A DNA stretch of 64,000 nucleotides. Source: Castellaniella sp040276085 (GTDB lineage Bacteria > Pseudomonadota > Gammaproteobacteria > Burkholderiales > Burkholderiaceae_B). A model generated the notes under the pieces. The model did no database searches and had not been told where the DNA came from. It saw only the letters and a program-made list of their open reading frames with translations. The stretch lies in NCBI RefSeq assembly GCF_040276085.1, contig NZ_JBELOK010000007.1, positions 132,339 through 196,338 of the forward strand. Reading direction: 5' to 3'. Below, piece by piece: positions 46,363 through 55,318 of this stretch (position 1 is its first letter; each line of letters opens with the position of its first letter). Both the position numbers and the translations under genes were made by a program.

Positions 46363-47517
46363 ATGGATTTTCGCCTCAGCGAAGAACAACAGGCTTTTGT
46401 GCAGGCTGCGCGTGAATTTGCCCAGGGCGAGCTCGCCCCCCACGCTGCCCGATGGGACGAAGAACACATTTTTCCGCGAGAAGCCTTTGCCAAGGCCGGT
46501 CAGCTGGGTTTCTGCGCCATGTATGCGCCTGAGTCCATCGGAGGGCTTGGGCTACCCCGTTTGGATGCCACATTGGTGTTCGAAGAAATGGCGGCCGTCG
46601 ACCCATCCACCACTGCATTCATTACCATCCATAATATGGCCACCTGGATGATCGGCAGTTGGGCGCAGGCAGAGGTGCGTGATCATTGGGGCCCCTTGCT
46701 GGCCAGTGGCGAAAAACTTGCATCCTATTGCCTCACCGAGCCCGCCTCCGGATCGGATGCCGCATCACTGTCCACCAGTGCCCGACGCGAAGGTGATCAC
46801 TACATTGTGAATGGTGCCAAGGCGTTTATTTCGGGCGCTGGTGATACCGATGTCCTGGTGGTGATGGTGCGCACGGGCGGCCCGGGCGCTCGCGGGATCT
46901 CCGCTTTGGTGGTGCCGGCAGATAGTGATGGCATTACCTATGGCCGCAAAGAAAAAAAGATGGGCTGGAACAGCCAATCCACACGCCCCATTACCTTCGA
47001 AAATGTCCGTGTGCCGGTCATCAACCGATTGGGCGACGAAGGCGACGGTTTTCGGTTTGCCATGAAAGGCCTGGATGGCGGACGCATCAATATTGCTACC
47101 TGCTCGGTAGGGGCCGCACAAGGCGCCTACGAGGCGGCGCGGCGTTACATGTCTGAGCGCCACCAGTTTGGCCGGCCCCTGGCAGATTTTCAGGGCTTGC
47201 AGTTCAAGTTGGCCGATCTCCTGGCCAATATTGTGGCGTCGCGTCAGATGGTGCGCCTGGCTGCCAGCCGGCTGGATGAGTCTGATCCCCAGGCAAGTGC
47301 TTATTGCGCCATGGCCAAGCGCTTTGCCACCGACCTCTGCTTTCAGTCCTGCCTGGACGCACAGCAGATCCACGGCGGCTATGGCTATCTCAAGGATTAT
47401 CCGCTCGAGCGCCTGGTGCGGGACACCCGCGTGCACCAGATTCTTGAGGGAACCAACGAAATCATGCGCGTCATTGTGGCGCGCCACATTCTTGCCCAGG
47501 AGGCTGATCTTCGATGA
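46363..47517 (+). CDS. Acyl-CoA dehydrogenase, isobutyryl-CoA dehydrogenase type
   Basis: A 384-residue FAD enzyme of valine breakdown (isobutyryl-CoA to methacrylyl-CoA). The segments STTAFITIHNMATWMI and YCLTEPASGSDAASL match isobutyryl-CoA dehydrogenase (ACAD8) well, and the catalytic region ILEGTNEIMRVIVAR is intact. The substrate call is supported by the next two genes, which encode later steps of the same pathway. The stop overlaps the following ATG (ATGA). Confidence 0.9.
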   Translation: MDFRLSEEQQAFVQAAREFAQGELAPHAARWDEEHIFPREAFAKAGQLGFCAMYAPESIGGLGLPRLDATLVFEEMAAVDPSTTAFITIHNMATWMIGSWAQAEVRDHWGPLLASGEKLASYCLTEPASGSDAASLSTSARREGDHYIVNGAKAFISGAGDTDVLVVMVRTGGPGARGISALVVPADSDGITYGRKEKKMGWNSQSTRPITFENVRVPVINRLGDEGDGFRFAMKGLDGGRINIATCSVGAAQGAYEAARRYMSERHQFGRPLADFQGLQFKLADLLANIVASRQMVRLAASRLDESDPQASAYCAMAKRFATDLCFQSCLDAQQIHGGYGYLKDYPLERLVRDTRVHQILEGTNEIMRVIVARHILAQEADLR

Positions 47518-48683
47518 CTGATTCTGTTTCCAGCAGCGTATCCGAGATCCCACCCGAGCCGGTTCTGTTTGAAGAAATACCTTCGGGCGGCGGCCGGCGC
47601 GTTGGTGTGGCTACCTTGAACAGCCCGCAAACGCTGAATGGTCTGTCTCTCAGTATGTGCCGCTTGCTCGATGAGCGCCTGGAAGCCTGGCAGGACAATG
47701 ATGCGATCGCTGCCGTGATATTGCGTGGCGCAGGCGAAAAAGCCTTTTGCGCGGGGGGCGATCTCCACAGCCTTTATCGCAGCATGCTGGATACTCCTGC
47801 GGGTGAAGTCTGGGCCAATATCGACGCCCGCAGCTTTTTCGAAACAGAATATCGCCTCGATTACCGTATTCACCGCTATGGCAAGCCGATTATCTGCTGG
47901 GGTGGGGGCATCGTCATGGGAGGCGGTGTCGGGTTGATGCTGGGGGCCAGCCATCGGGTTGTCACCGGCAATACCCGTTTTGCCATGCCCGAGATCACCA
48001 TTGGCCTATACCCGGATGTTGCAGGCACCTGGATGTTAAGCCGCATGCCGCGTGGCATTGGCGAGTTTCTGGCCCTTACCGGTGCTCAGCTGGGGGCAGC
48101 TGATTGCCTGCATTTTGGTTTGGCCGATCATTACTGTCCTGCCGATGGCCTTGAGGCCTTGCTCGAGGCCCTGGCCGCAACAGAATGGGCAAGCAAAGTG
48201 TCCGATCACATGTCTCAGGTGGATGCTGTATTTGATCGCCTTCAACTGCAGGCACCCGAACCCGGGCCCCTGCAGCAGCACGCCACCGTGATACGTGAGG
48301 TATGCAATCGCTCGGATCTCAACCAGATCGGCGAGCGGCTGGCACGGTTTCGGGTTCACACCGATCCATGGCTGGTGCGGGCTGCCAACACTTTTCTGGC
48401 GGGCTCGCCTGGGTCTGCACGGCTAAGCCACACGCTGTTGCGGCGCGCGCGCCATCAGTCGTTGGCAGATGTATTCCGAATGGAATACATTGCGTCGCTG
48501 CATTGCTGTGCAGAACCTGATTTCCGTGAAGGGATACGGGCCTTGCTGATTGACAAAGACAAGTCGCCCCGCTGGCGGCCTGCCACCCTCGAGCAAGCCT
48601 CTCCCGAGTGGGTGCGCCGTTTTTTTGCGCAGCCGTGGCCTGGCGGCGGGCAGGTTCATCCCCTGGCAGATCTACGAGGCTAA
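47514..48683 (+). CDS. 3-hydroxyisobutyryl-CoA hydrolase (crotonase family)
   Basis: A 389-residue crotonase-fold hydrolase. KAFCAGGDLHSLYRS forms the oxyanion-hole region, and MPEITIGLYPDVAGTWML carries the Glu and Asp that distinguish HIBCH from enoyl-CoA hydratases. It releases 3-hydroxyisobutyrate from its CoA ester. Translationally coupled to the dehydrogenase upstream; the next gene oxidises its product. Confidence 0.9.
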   Translation: MTDSVSSSVSEIPPEPVLFEEIPSGGGRRVGVATLNSPQTLNGLSLSMCRLLDERLEAWQDNDAIAAVILRGAGEKAFCAGGDLHSLYRSMLDTPAGEVWANIDARSFFETEYRLDYRIHRYGKPIICWGGGIVMGGGVGLMLGASHRVVTGNTRFAMPEITIGLYPDVAGTWMLSRMPRGIGEFLALTGAQLGAADCLHFGLADHYCPADGLEALLEALAATEWASKVSDHMSQVDAVFDRLQLQAPEPGPLQQHATVIREVCNRSDLNQIGERLARFRVHTDPWLVRAANTFLAGSPGSARLSHTLLRRARHQSLADVFRMEYIASLHCCAEPDFREGIRALLIDKDKSPRWRPATLEQASPEWVRRFFAQPWPGGGQVHPLADLRG

Positions 48684-48760
48684 TTTTTCTGCAAGGGCGG
48701 CGCATCCGTTTGCGGTAACCAGTGCAGATCATCTGATACCAATCCAATAAAAGGAGACAC

Positions 48761-49663
48761 ATGATGGGCAAGACAATCGGTTTTATCGGTTTGGGGCATA
48801 TGGGTGGCCCGATGGCGCAAAACCTTATCAAGGCTGGCCATAGCTTGAAAGTATTTGATCTGGTTCCCGAGGCGCTGCAGGCGGCGGTCAAGGCCGGAGC
48901 GACTGCGGTAGAGTCGGCGGCCCAAGCGGTAGCCGGCGTAGATGTGGTGATTACGATGTTGCCGGCCAGCCGCCATGTCGAAGGCTTGTATCTGGGCGAC
49001 GCGGGCCTGCTGAGAACCATTGCCAAAGGCACCTTGGTGCTTGAGTGCAGCACAATTGCGCCAGAATCCGCACGCAAAGTATCGCGGGCTGCTGCCCAAC
49101 TGGGTATCCCCATGATTGACGCACCGGTGTCGGGCGGTACCGGCGGTGCAGTGGCAGGTACGCTTACCTTCATTGTGGGTGGTGCTGCGGCCGATCTCGA
49201 GGCCGCAATGCCTTATTTGCAGGCCATGGGAAAAAACATCTTCCACGCAGGCGAGGCCGGAGCAGGGCAGGTCGCCAAAATTTGCAACAACATGCTCCTG
49301 GGAATCCTGATGGCAGGCACTGCCGAAACACTGGCTCTTGGCGTCGCCAATGGGCTTGATCCCAACACGCTATCCGAGATTATCTCCAAGAGTTCAGGGC
49401 GCAACTGGGCCACCGAGCTCTATAACCCGTGGCCGGGCGTGATGGAGCAAGCACCCGCCTCGCACCAGTATGCGGGTGGATTTGGTGTGGATCTGATGCT
49501 TAAAGACCTTGGGCTGGCTGCCGAGGCTTCCATGCAGGCCCGGGCCACGACGCCTTTGGGTGAACTCGCCCGGAACCTGTATGCCTTGCACAGCGCTCAA
49601 GGCAATGGACGTCTGGATTTCTCCAGCATCCAGACGATGTATCACCAGGCTAAAAAAAGCTGA
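48761..49663 (+). CDS. mmsB: 3-hydroxyisobutyrate dehydrogenase
   Basis: A 300-residue NAD-dependent beta-hydroxyacid dehydrogenase. The Rossmann motif GFIGLGHMGGPMAQNL, the substrate motif DAPVSGGTGGA and the catalytic Lys in GQVAKICNNMLLG are all present. It makes methylmalonate semialdehyde. AAGGAG lies upstream; the second ATG at 48764 has the better spacing. The preceding 77-base gap holds no visible terminator, so it may share the operon. Confidence 0.93.
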   Translation: MMGKTIGFIGLGHMGGPMAQNLIKAGHSLKVFDLVPEALQAAVKAGATAVESAAQAVAGVDVVITMLPASRHVEGLYLGDAGLLRTIAKGTLVLECSTIAPESARKVSRAAAQLGIPMIDAPVSGGTGGAVAGTLTFIVGGAAADLEAAMPYLQAMGKNIFHAGEAGAGQVAKICNNMLLGILMAGTAETLALGVANGLDPNTLSEIISKSSGRNWATELYNPWPGVMEQAPASHQYAGGFGVDLMLKDLGLAAEASMQARATTPLGELARNLYALHSAQGNGRLDFSSIQTMYHQAKKS

Positions 49664-49681
49664 GCTTGCAAGCCTAGCCCC

Positions 49682-49697
49682 AGGCAGGCGCCTGCCT
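49682..49697. terminator. Palindrome between convergent mmsB and ygfZ
   Basis: The 16-base perfect palindrome AGGCAGGCGCCTGCCT can fold as a 6-bp stem with GCGC loop. It lies in the 39-base gap between convergent stops, with no T-run. Probably a bidirectional 3'-end signal. Confidence 0.5.
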
Positions 49698-49702
49698 TGC
49701 AC

Positions 49703-50650
49703 TCAGGGCTTGGGCAGCGTCAAATCCAGACATACGCCATCGGGGTTGCCGATGGCGTATGTGGTTTGTGGCCAGTCTGTGAGCGTGATTTCGGCGGCAA
49801 CATGCAGGCGCCCCGGGGTGGCGATGGCTTCGATGATGCGCCCCACCGGGCGGCCGGGGGCCTGGCCGGCCGCAAACAGATCGCTACCTGCCGCGGGGGC
49901 TTCTTGGGTATCAGGCCACACAGCGCCGCCCAAGGCCATCCGGCGTTTGGTAGCGCCACGGTAATGGCTGCGTGCCACAACTTCCTGTCCGGGGTAGCAG
50001 CCTTTTTTGAAATCGATGCTGCCGTTGGTGTCCATGTTCAGCGCACTAGGCAAGAACATATCCTGGCTGCTTGAGCGGATCCAGGGCCAGCCGCTATCCA
50101 GGCGTGCCGCCTGCCATATGGCAGCGCCCTTGCTTGCCAGGTCGTCGACATCGTTGGGGATTGCTTTTGCGGCATGCGTGGGATCGGCGGTTGCCCGGAT
50201 ACACCAGGCTGCAGGCGCGTGCGGCTGCGAGTGTGGTGCGACAATCCAGGTGTCACCTTCGGTGTCCAGCCGCGACCACACTGGCTGCTGATGCAAGGCA
50301 GCCGGCACCCATTGTGGGCCGGTAGCTCCCCATACATGCCAGCGTGGTTCAAGGGTAAGCGTCACCTTGGCACGCAAAACAAACATACCAAGCCGGCGAA
50401 CCAATCCTTCTGCCAGATCCTGGGAAACCACCCATTGGATGGTTGTGTCTGAGTGCTGCCAAAACATGCCGTTGGCGAGCAGGCGCCCCTGTGCAGTGCA
50501 ATAGGCTGCAGGCCTGGCCTGATCCCTGCCCAGGCCTTCGACCGCGTTGCTGAGTTGGCTGTGCAGGAAATGGAAAGCGTCGGCGCCCTGTGCCTGAATG
50601 ATGGCGTGGTCGGGCAGCCGCCACTTCCCCTGGATAATTGATGCTGTCAT
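49703..50650 (-). CDS. ygfZ: Folate-binding Fe-S cluster assembly/repair protein YgfZ
   Basis: A 315-residue GcvT-like protein with the hallmark KGCYPGQEVVAR motif, whose Cys is essential in YgfZ/IBA57 proteins. It helps maintain certain Fe-S enzymes in a tetrahydrofolate-dependent way. The start ATG at 50650 is chosen because the upstream in-frame extension is not family-like and runs into the mltG promoter region. Divergent from mltG, the usual neighbour. Confidence 0.92.
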   Translation of the reverse strand: MTASIIQGKWRLPDHAIIQAQGADAFHFLHSQLSNAVEGLGRDQARPAAYCTAQGRLLANGMFWQHSDTTIQWVVSQDLAEGLVRRLGMFVLRAKVTLTLEPRWHVWGATGPQWVPAALHQQPVWSRLDTEGDTWIVAPHSQPHAPAAWCIRATADPTHAAKAIPNDVDDLASKGAAIWQAARLDSGWPWIRSSSQDMFLPSALNMDTNGSIDFKKGCYPGQEVVARSHYRGATKRRMALGGAVWPDTQEAPAAGSDLFAAGQAPGRPVGRIIEAIATPGRLHVAAEITLTDWPQTTYAIGNPDGVCLDLTLPKP

Positions 50651-50849
50651 GCTGAACGCCCAAAAGCCGGATGCGTGAAGATTCACATGATAGCGGTCGG
50701 GGAGGGATTCACCAAACAAAGACCCTGGTGAGGGTGACCTCTTCCGAACAGGCGGCCACACCAGTTTCTGTCCGGGAGACAGGGGTTTTCATTCAGGCTG
50801 TGCCCAGGTGTGTATGGAGTTGTGGTGCGCCTCGGGTAAACTGGCGTCC

Positions 50850-51860
50850 ATGAAAAAAACGCTGCGATTCTTCATCTGGGCGCTCATTATTTGCCTGGCT
50901 ATCGCCGGTGCCGGTATCGGTGGGGCGGCCTGGTGGGGCTGGAAACGGCCGGTGCCCATGCAAACGCCTGTCATTGATTATGTGATCGAGTCTGGCAGCA
51001 CGCCACGCCAGATTGCCAAGGCCATGCAGGCGGCGGGTATTGAGCTCAATACGGATGCCTTTGTCTTGTTGGCCCGGCTGAGTGGCCGTGACAAGTTGCT
51101 CAAGGCCGGCGCCTACGAGGCGCAGGCGGGTGATACCCCCTGGCGCTTGCTGGAGCGGATGGCCAACGGCGATATGACTCAGGTGCGGCTGACGTTTCCG
51201 GAGGGCTGGACCTTTACGCAGATGCGTACAGCACTGGATACCGATCCAGAGGTGAAACATGACACCCTGGGCTTGGATGATCTGGCAATCGCCCAGCAGT
51301 TGCAAATTGATCAAAACTCTCTCGAGGGCCTGTTTTACCCGGATACGTACGTATTTACGCCTGGCACCTCTGATCTTGATATCCTGCGCCGTGCGGCCAA
51401 GGCAGAGGCACAGCTGCTGGATCGCCTATGGGCTGAACGGGATCACGGGCTGCCGCTTGAAAACCCCTACCAGGCGCTGATTCTCGCTTCTATTGTCGAG
51501 AAAGAAACTGGGCACGGAGCCGACCGTGCGAAAATTGCCGGCGTGTTCATCAACCGGCTGCGGCTGGGGATGCCTTTGCAAACCGACCCAACCGTCATCT
51601 ACGGCATGGGCAAGGACTACCAGGGGCGCTTGCGCAAGAAAGACCTTGAGCAGGACACGCCCTGGAACACGTATACTCGGGCAGGCTTGCCCCCGACGCC
51701 TATTGCAAATCCGGGTAAGGCGGCGCTGCTGGCCACTTTGCATCCAGAGCAGCACGATTATCTATATTTTGTGTCTCGCGGCGACGGGACAAGCGAATTC
51801 TCCAAAAACTTGTCGGCGCACAATCGTGCGGTGGGCAAATACATTCTCAAACGGCAGTGA
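50850..51860 (+). CDS. mltG: Endolytic peptidoglycan transglycosylase
   Basis: A 336-residue YceG-fold enzyme with one N-terminal membrane helix (about 5-30), a LysM-like domain (about 35-110) and the catalytic Glu in LASIVEKETGHGADR. It cuts nascent glycan strands and may set their length. Head of mltG-tmk-holB-tatD. tmk begins four bases after its stop. Confidence 0.95.
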   Translation: MKKTLRFFIWALIICLAIAGAGIGGAAWWGWKRPVPMQTPVIDYVIESGSTPRQIAKAMQAAGIELNTDAFVLLARLSGRDKLLKAGAYEAQAGDTPWRLLERMANGDMTQVRLTFPEGWTFTQMRTALDTDPEVKHDTLGLDDLAIAQQLQIDQNSLEGLFYPDTYVFTPGTSDLDILRRAAKAEAQLLDRLWAERDHGLPLENPYQALILASIVEKETGHGADRAKIAGVFINRLRLGMPLQTDPTVIYGMGKDYQGRLRKKDLEQDTPWNTYTRAGLPPTPIANPGKAALLATLHPEQHDYLYFVSRGDGTSEFSKNLSAHNRAVGKYILKRQ

Positions 51861-51864
51861 CACA

Positions 51865-52524
51865 ATGGCGCAGCAAGGCTGTTTCATTACCCTCGAGGGG
51901 GTCGACGGAGCGGGTAAAAGTACCCATGTAGCCTGGATTGCCGCTTGGCTCAAGGTGCAAGAGATCTCGCTGATCGAAACCCGCGAACCAGGTGGTACAC
52001 CAGTGGGCGAGCACCTGCGCGAGCTTGTGCTGCACCAGCCCATGGACTTGCGTACTGAAACCCTGATCATGTTTGCGGCTCGCAACGAACATTGGCGCAT
52101 GGTCATACAGCCTGCGCTTGCCCGGGGGCAGTGGGTGCTTTGCGATCGCTACACGGATGCGTCTTTTGCCTACCAGGGCGGAGGGCGCCAACTGGGAGCT
52201 CCGGCGATTGCTCAGCTGGAGCACTGGGTGCAGCAAGGCCTGGGGCCTGATTGCACGTTCTTGTTTGATGTGCCGCTGGAAATCGCACAAAAGCGGTTGC
52301 AAAGCGGGCGAGCCCACGCAGATCGCTTCGAACAGGAAGACCATGCGTTCTTTGAACGCACCCGTCAGGCCTATCACGAGCGTGTACAGGCAGAGCCAGG
52401 GCGCTTCGTGGTGATTGATGCCTGTGGTTCAATCGAAGACGTGCGGCGGCAGTTGACGGCAGCCTTGCAGGTTCTGGTATCCCGGTGGCAGGGGCGGGAT
52501 GGCACGTTGACAGGTCGCCCATGA
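51865..52524 (+). CDS. tmk: Thymidylate kinase
   Basis: A 219-residue dTMP kinase. The P-loop EGVDGAGKST is at about 11-20. The DR(Y/X) motif CDRYTDASFAYQGGGRQLG follows, containing the Gln-rich LID start. The start at 51865 gives the usual N-terminus GCFITLEG. Its stop overlaps the holB ATG (ATGA). Confidence 0.96.
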   Translation: MAQQGCFITLEGVDGAGKSTHVAWIAAWLKVQEISLIETREPGGTPVGEHLRELVLHQPMDLRTETLIMFAARNEHWRMVIQPALARGQWVLCDRYTDASFAYQGGGRQLGAPAIAQLEHWVQQGLGPDCTFLFDVPLEIAQKRLQSGRAHADRFEQEDHAFFERTRQAYHERVQAEPGRFVVIDACGSIEDVRRQLTAALQVLVSRWQGRDGTLTGRP

Positions 52525-53564
52525 GCATGACAGCGTTTTTGCCCTGGCAGCAGGCCCTGGCGAGCCAGTGGTTGTCCCAGCAGCAGCGGTTTGCCCATGC
52601 CTGGCTTATCCATGGGCTGCCGGGGATCGGTCAGCTGGAATTTGCCCTGGCCGGTGCAGCCAGCTTGCTGTGTGAAGATTCTGCCTCGGGCGTGGCGTGC
52701 GGCCAATGCCAGGCATGCCACTGGTTACAGGCAGGCAACCACCCGGATTTTCGTCGGATACGGCCCGATGCGGTGGCTGCTCAAGAAGGGGCATCGCCGG
52801 AAGATACTGAGGCAGCGGCCAGCAAGAAACAGCCTTCCAAGGACATCCGTATCGAGCAAATCAGGGGGCTGTTGCCTTGGTTCAACATGGCCACGCACCG
52901 CGGAGGCTGGCGTGTTGCCTTGCTGTACCCGGCCGAAGCGATGAATACCATTGCCGCCAACGCCTTGCTCAAGATCCTCGAAGAACCTCCCGCGCATACA
53001 GTTTTTTTGCTGGTGGCAGAGGCGCCCGATCGGCTCTTGCCCACGTTGGTGTCCCGTTGCCGGCGCTTGCCCCTGCCAGTGCCAGGTACTTCAGAGTCAC
53101 TTCAGTGGCTGCAGGCGCATGGCGTGGCGGATGCATCGGCGTACCTGGCCGCGGCAGGGGGCGCTCCTTTGTTGGCGCACCAGCTGGCACAAGGTGGACA
53201 CGCTGCGGTGCCGGATTTCATTCGTCTGTTTTTGGATCTGGCTGCGCATCATGGTGCGCGCAGCCAATTGGCCGACGCCCTAATTGCAGAAGATGCTGCT
53301 GTCTGGGTAGATGCCTTTCAACGGCTTTGGGTGGATTTGGGGCTGTCGGCGCATGGCTTGGGGATTCGGTACTACCCAGGGCAAAGCAAAGAGATCCAGG
53401 CGCTGGCTGTCAAACTGGATCCGCTGGCGCTGGCGCGTACCGGACAGTGGCTGCAAACACAGCGGGGGCTGGTTTCCCATCCCTTAAACGTCAAGCTGCT
53501 GGGTGATTATGCGGCCGAACGTCTGCTGCAGGCAGTGAGGCCTTACACTGTCAGGGCCCAATAA
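52521..53564 (+). CDS. holB: DNA polymerase III delta' subunit
   Basis: Clamp-loader subunit of 347 residues. The P-loop is degenerate (HGLPGIGQLEF, lacking the Lys-Ser/Thr), as expected for a non-ATP-binding delta'. The zinc module ACGQCQACHW and the SRC motif (LVSRCRRL) are present. Coupled to tmk by ATGA overlap. No pilZ gene follows, although pilZ sits here in Pseudomonas; tatD comes next. Confidence 0.94.
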   Translation: MSMTAFLPWQQALASQWLSQQQRFAHAWLIHGLPGIGQLEFALAGAASLLCEDSASGVACGQCQACHWLQAGNHPDFRRIRPDAVAAQEGASPEDTEAAASKKQPSKDIRIEQIRGLLPWFNMATHRGGWRVALLYPAEAMNTIAANALLKILEEPPAHTVFLLVAEAPDRLLPTLVSRCRRLPLPVPGTSESLQWLQAHGVADASAYLAAAGGAPLLAHQLAQGGHAAVPDFIRLFLDLAAHHGARSQLADALIAEDAAVWVDAFQRLWVDLGLSAHGLGIRYYPGQSKEIQALAVKLDPLALARTGQWLQTQRGLVSHPLNVKLLGDYAAERLLQAVRPYTVRAQ

Positions 53565-53587
53565 ATTTTCTTGCTTCAGGCTGCTTT

Positions 53588-54370
53588 ATGTACGTGGATT
53601 CTCATTGCCATCTTAATTTCCCGGATCTTCAGGCCCAGTTGCCCGATATCCTGGCACGCATGAAATCTGCCCAGGTTGGGCACGCGCTGGTTGTCAGCGT
53701 CAATTTGCGCGATTGGCCCGGGCTGATGGCTTTGGTCGAGAGCCAGGCGCACCTGCATGCCTCGGTGGGCGTACATCCCGACAATGATACCGATGATGAA
53801 GACGGTGTTGAACCCACCGAAGAAGACCTGCTGCAGCGTGCCCGGCATCCAAAGGTGGTGGCGATTGGCGAAACCGGCCTGGATTACTACCGGCTGCCAG
53901 AGCCCCTGGATTGGCAACGAGACCGTTTCCGTACGCATATCCGGGTGGCACGAAAAACAGGCTTGCCCCTGATCATCCACACCCGATCGGCGGCAGAGGA
54001 TACGTTGCGCCTGATGCGTGAAGAGCAGGCAGATAACGGTGTGATGCATTGCTTTACCGAGTCCTGGGAGGTTGCCCGGGCAGCGATGGATCTTGGTTTT
54101 TATATTTCTTTTTCGGGTATTGTCACGTTTAAAAATGCGGTCGCTCTGCAAGAGGTTGCACAAAAAGTGCCCCTGGATCGCATGCTTATCGAAACTGACT
54201 CTCCCTATTTGGCGCCCGTGCCATATCGTGGCAAGATGAATGATCCCTCCAGGGTGATTCATGTCGCAGAAAAAATCGCCGAGCTTCGGGGTGCCCCGGT
54301 GTCTGCCATAGCCGATGCCAGCACACACAATTTCTTCACACTGTTTAACAAGATCGACGCACACAGCTAA
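53588..54370 (+). CDS. tatD: TatD-family metal-dependent DNase
   Basis: A 260-residue TIM-barrel hydrolase. The metal ligands are in DSHCHLNF, GETGLDYYR, IIHTRSA, MHCFTES and ETDSPYL. Family members are 3'-5' exonucleases linked to DNA repair or degradation. Last conserved gene of the mltG cluster. After it, an 8-bp stem with one G-U pair (54373-54380 / 54394-54401) could be a weak 3'-end structure. Confidence 0.94.
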   Translation: MYVDSHCHLNFPDLQAQLPDILARMKSAQVGHALVVSVNLRDWPGLMALVESQAHLHASVGVHPDNDTDDEDGVEPTEEDLLQRARHPKVVAIGETGLDYYRLPEPLDWQRDRFRTHIRVARKTGLPLIIHTRSAAEDTLRLMREEQADNGVMHCFTESWEVARAAMDLGFYISFSGIVTFKNAVALQEVAQKVPLDRMLIETDSPYLAPVPYRGKMNDPSRVIHVAEKIAELRGAPVSAIADASTHNFFTLFNKIDAHS

Positions 54371-54439
54371 GCATACCGCCGGTTTCCCTCTGGGGTGGTA
54401 TCCGTGGACCTGTGTTCAATCCAGCAAGAGAACCGTCCG

Positions 54440-55312
54440 ATGACATCCAAAGAAATGTTGCTCTGCCGAGAGATTCAATCTGGCAAACGTGTTGTCATGC
54501 ATTGGCTGATGGCGCTTCTGTTGTGCGGTGTTGCCTGGGCGGCCACTGTACAGGCCGCGCAAGCACCTGACGCCGATTGGTGGTCTGCCATCCGCCGCGA
54601 CGATGTGTCTGAGGTGCAAACCAAGCTGTTGCGCGGTGTCGATGTCAACGCCTTCAATGCTCTGGGAAACCCAGCCCTTACCCAGGCTGCGCGAGAGCAA
54701 TCCTGGAAAGTGTTTGATCTGCTCAAATCTGCACCTGGCGTGCAGGTTGATCTGGCCAATGCGCACAATGAAACCGCGCTGATGTACCTGTGCATATTGG
54801 GTGAAACCCAACGTGCGCTTGCATTGATTCAGGTGGGTGCACAGGTTAATCGGCTTGGCTGGACACCGTTGCATTATGCGGCATCAAAGGGCCAGTTGGA
54901 GACGGCAAAAATGCTGATCCGGCGCGGCGCAATCGTTAACGCGCCGGGCCCTGATGGCACTACTCCGTTGATGATGGCTGCGTTGTGGGGCAAGGCAGAC
55001 ACTGTCCAATTGCTGTTGTCACACGGGGCCGATCCCACCATGTTTAATTCAGCCCGAGAAACCGCCGTGGATTGGGCATTGAAGCGCAATAACACTGCAT
55101 TGGCAGAAAGCCTGAAAAAAGCTGCACACAGGGTGCAGCAGGCCCGTGCGCGCCAGGGCCAGGGTGCAGGAACAAACAGCGATACGATGGCCCCGCAAAC
55201 AGCATCCGGGCAGGGCCAGATGCAGGCACCCGATACTTCCAGCGATGATGCGGATTCTTTTTCGCGCTACTTCGATCTGGGAAGATTCGAGGACAGCAAC
55301 ACAGCGCGTTAG
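54440..55312 (+). CDS. Exported ankyrin-repeat protein
   Basis: About 290 residues. A long basic N-terminus and a hydrophobic core (LMALLLCGVAWAA) form a signal peptide, probably cleaved after VQAAQA. Four to five ankyrin repeats follow (for example GWTPLHYAASKGQLETAKML and TPLMMAALWGKADTVQLLLS, about 65-215), then a Gln/Ala/Ser-rich disordered tail. Probably a periplasmic protein-binding scaffold; the partner is unknown. I use the ATG at 54440, preceded by AGAGAA. An ATG at 54497 would give a shorter, more ordinary signal peptide. Confidence 0.82.
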   Translation: MTSKEMLLCREIQSGKRVVMHWLMALLLCGVAWAATVQAAQAPDADWWSAIRRDDVSEVQTKLLRGVDVNAFNALGNPALTQAAREQSWKVFDLLKSAPGVQVDLANAHNETALMYLCILGETQRALALIQVGAQVNRLGWTPLHYAASKGQLETAKMLIRRGAIVNAPGPDGTTPLMMAALWGKADTVQLLLSHGADPTMFNSARETAVDWALKRNNTALAESLKKAAHRVQQARARQGQGAGTNSDTMAPQTASGQGQMQAPDTSSDDADSFSRYFDLGRFEDSNTAR

Positions 55313-55318
55313 CCTTGT

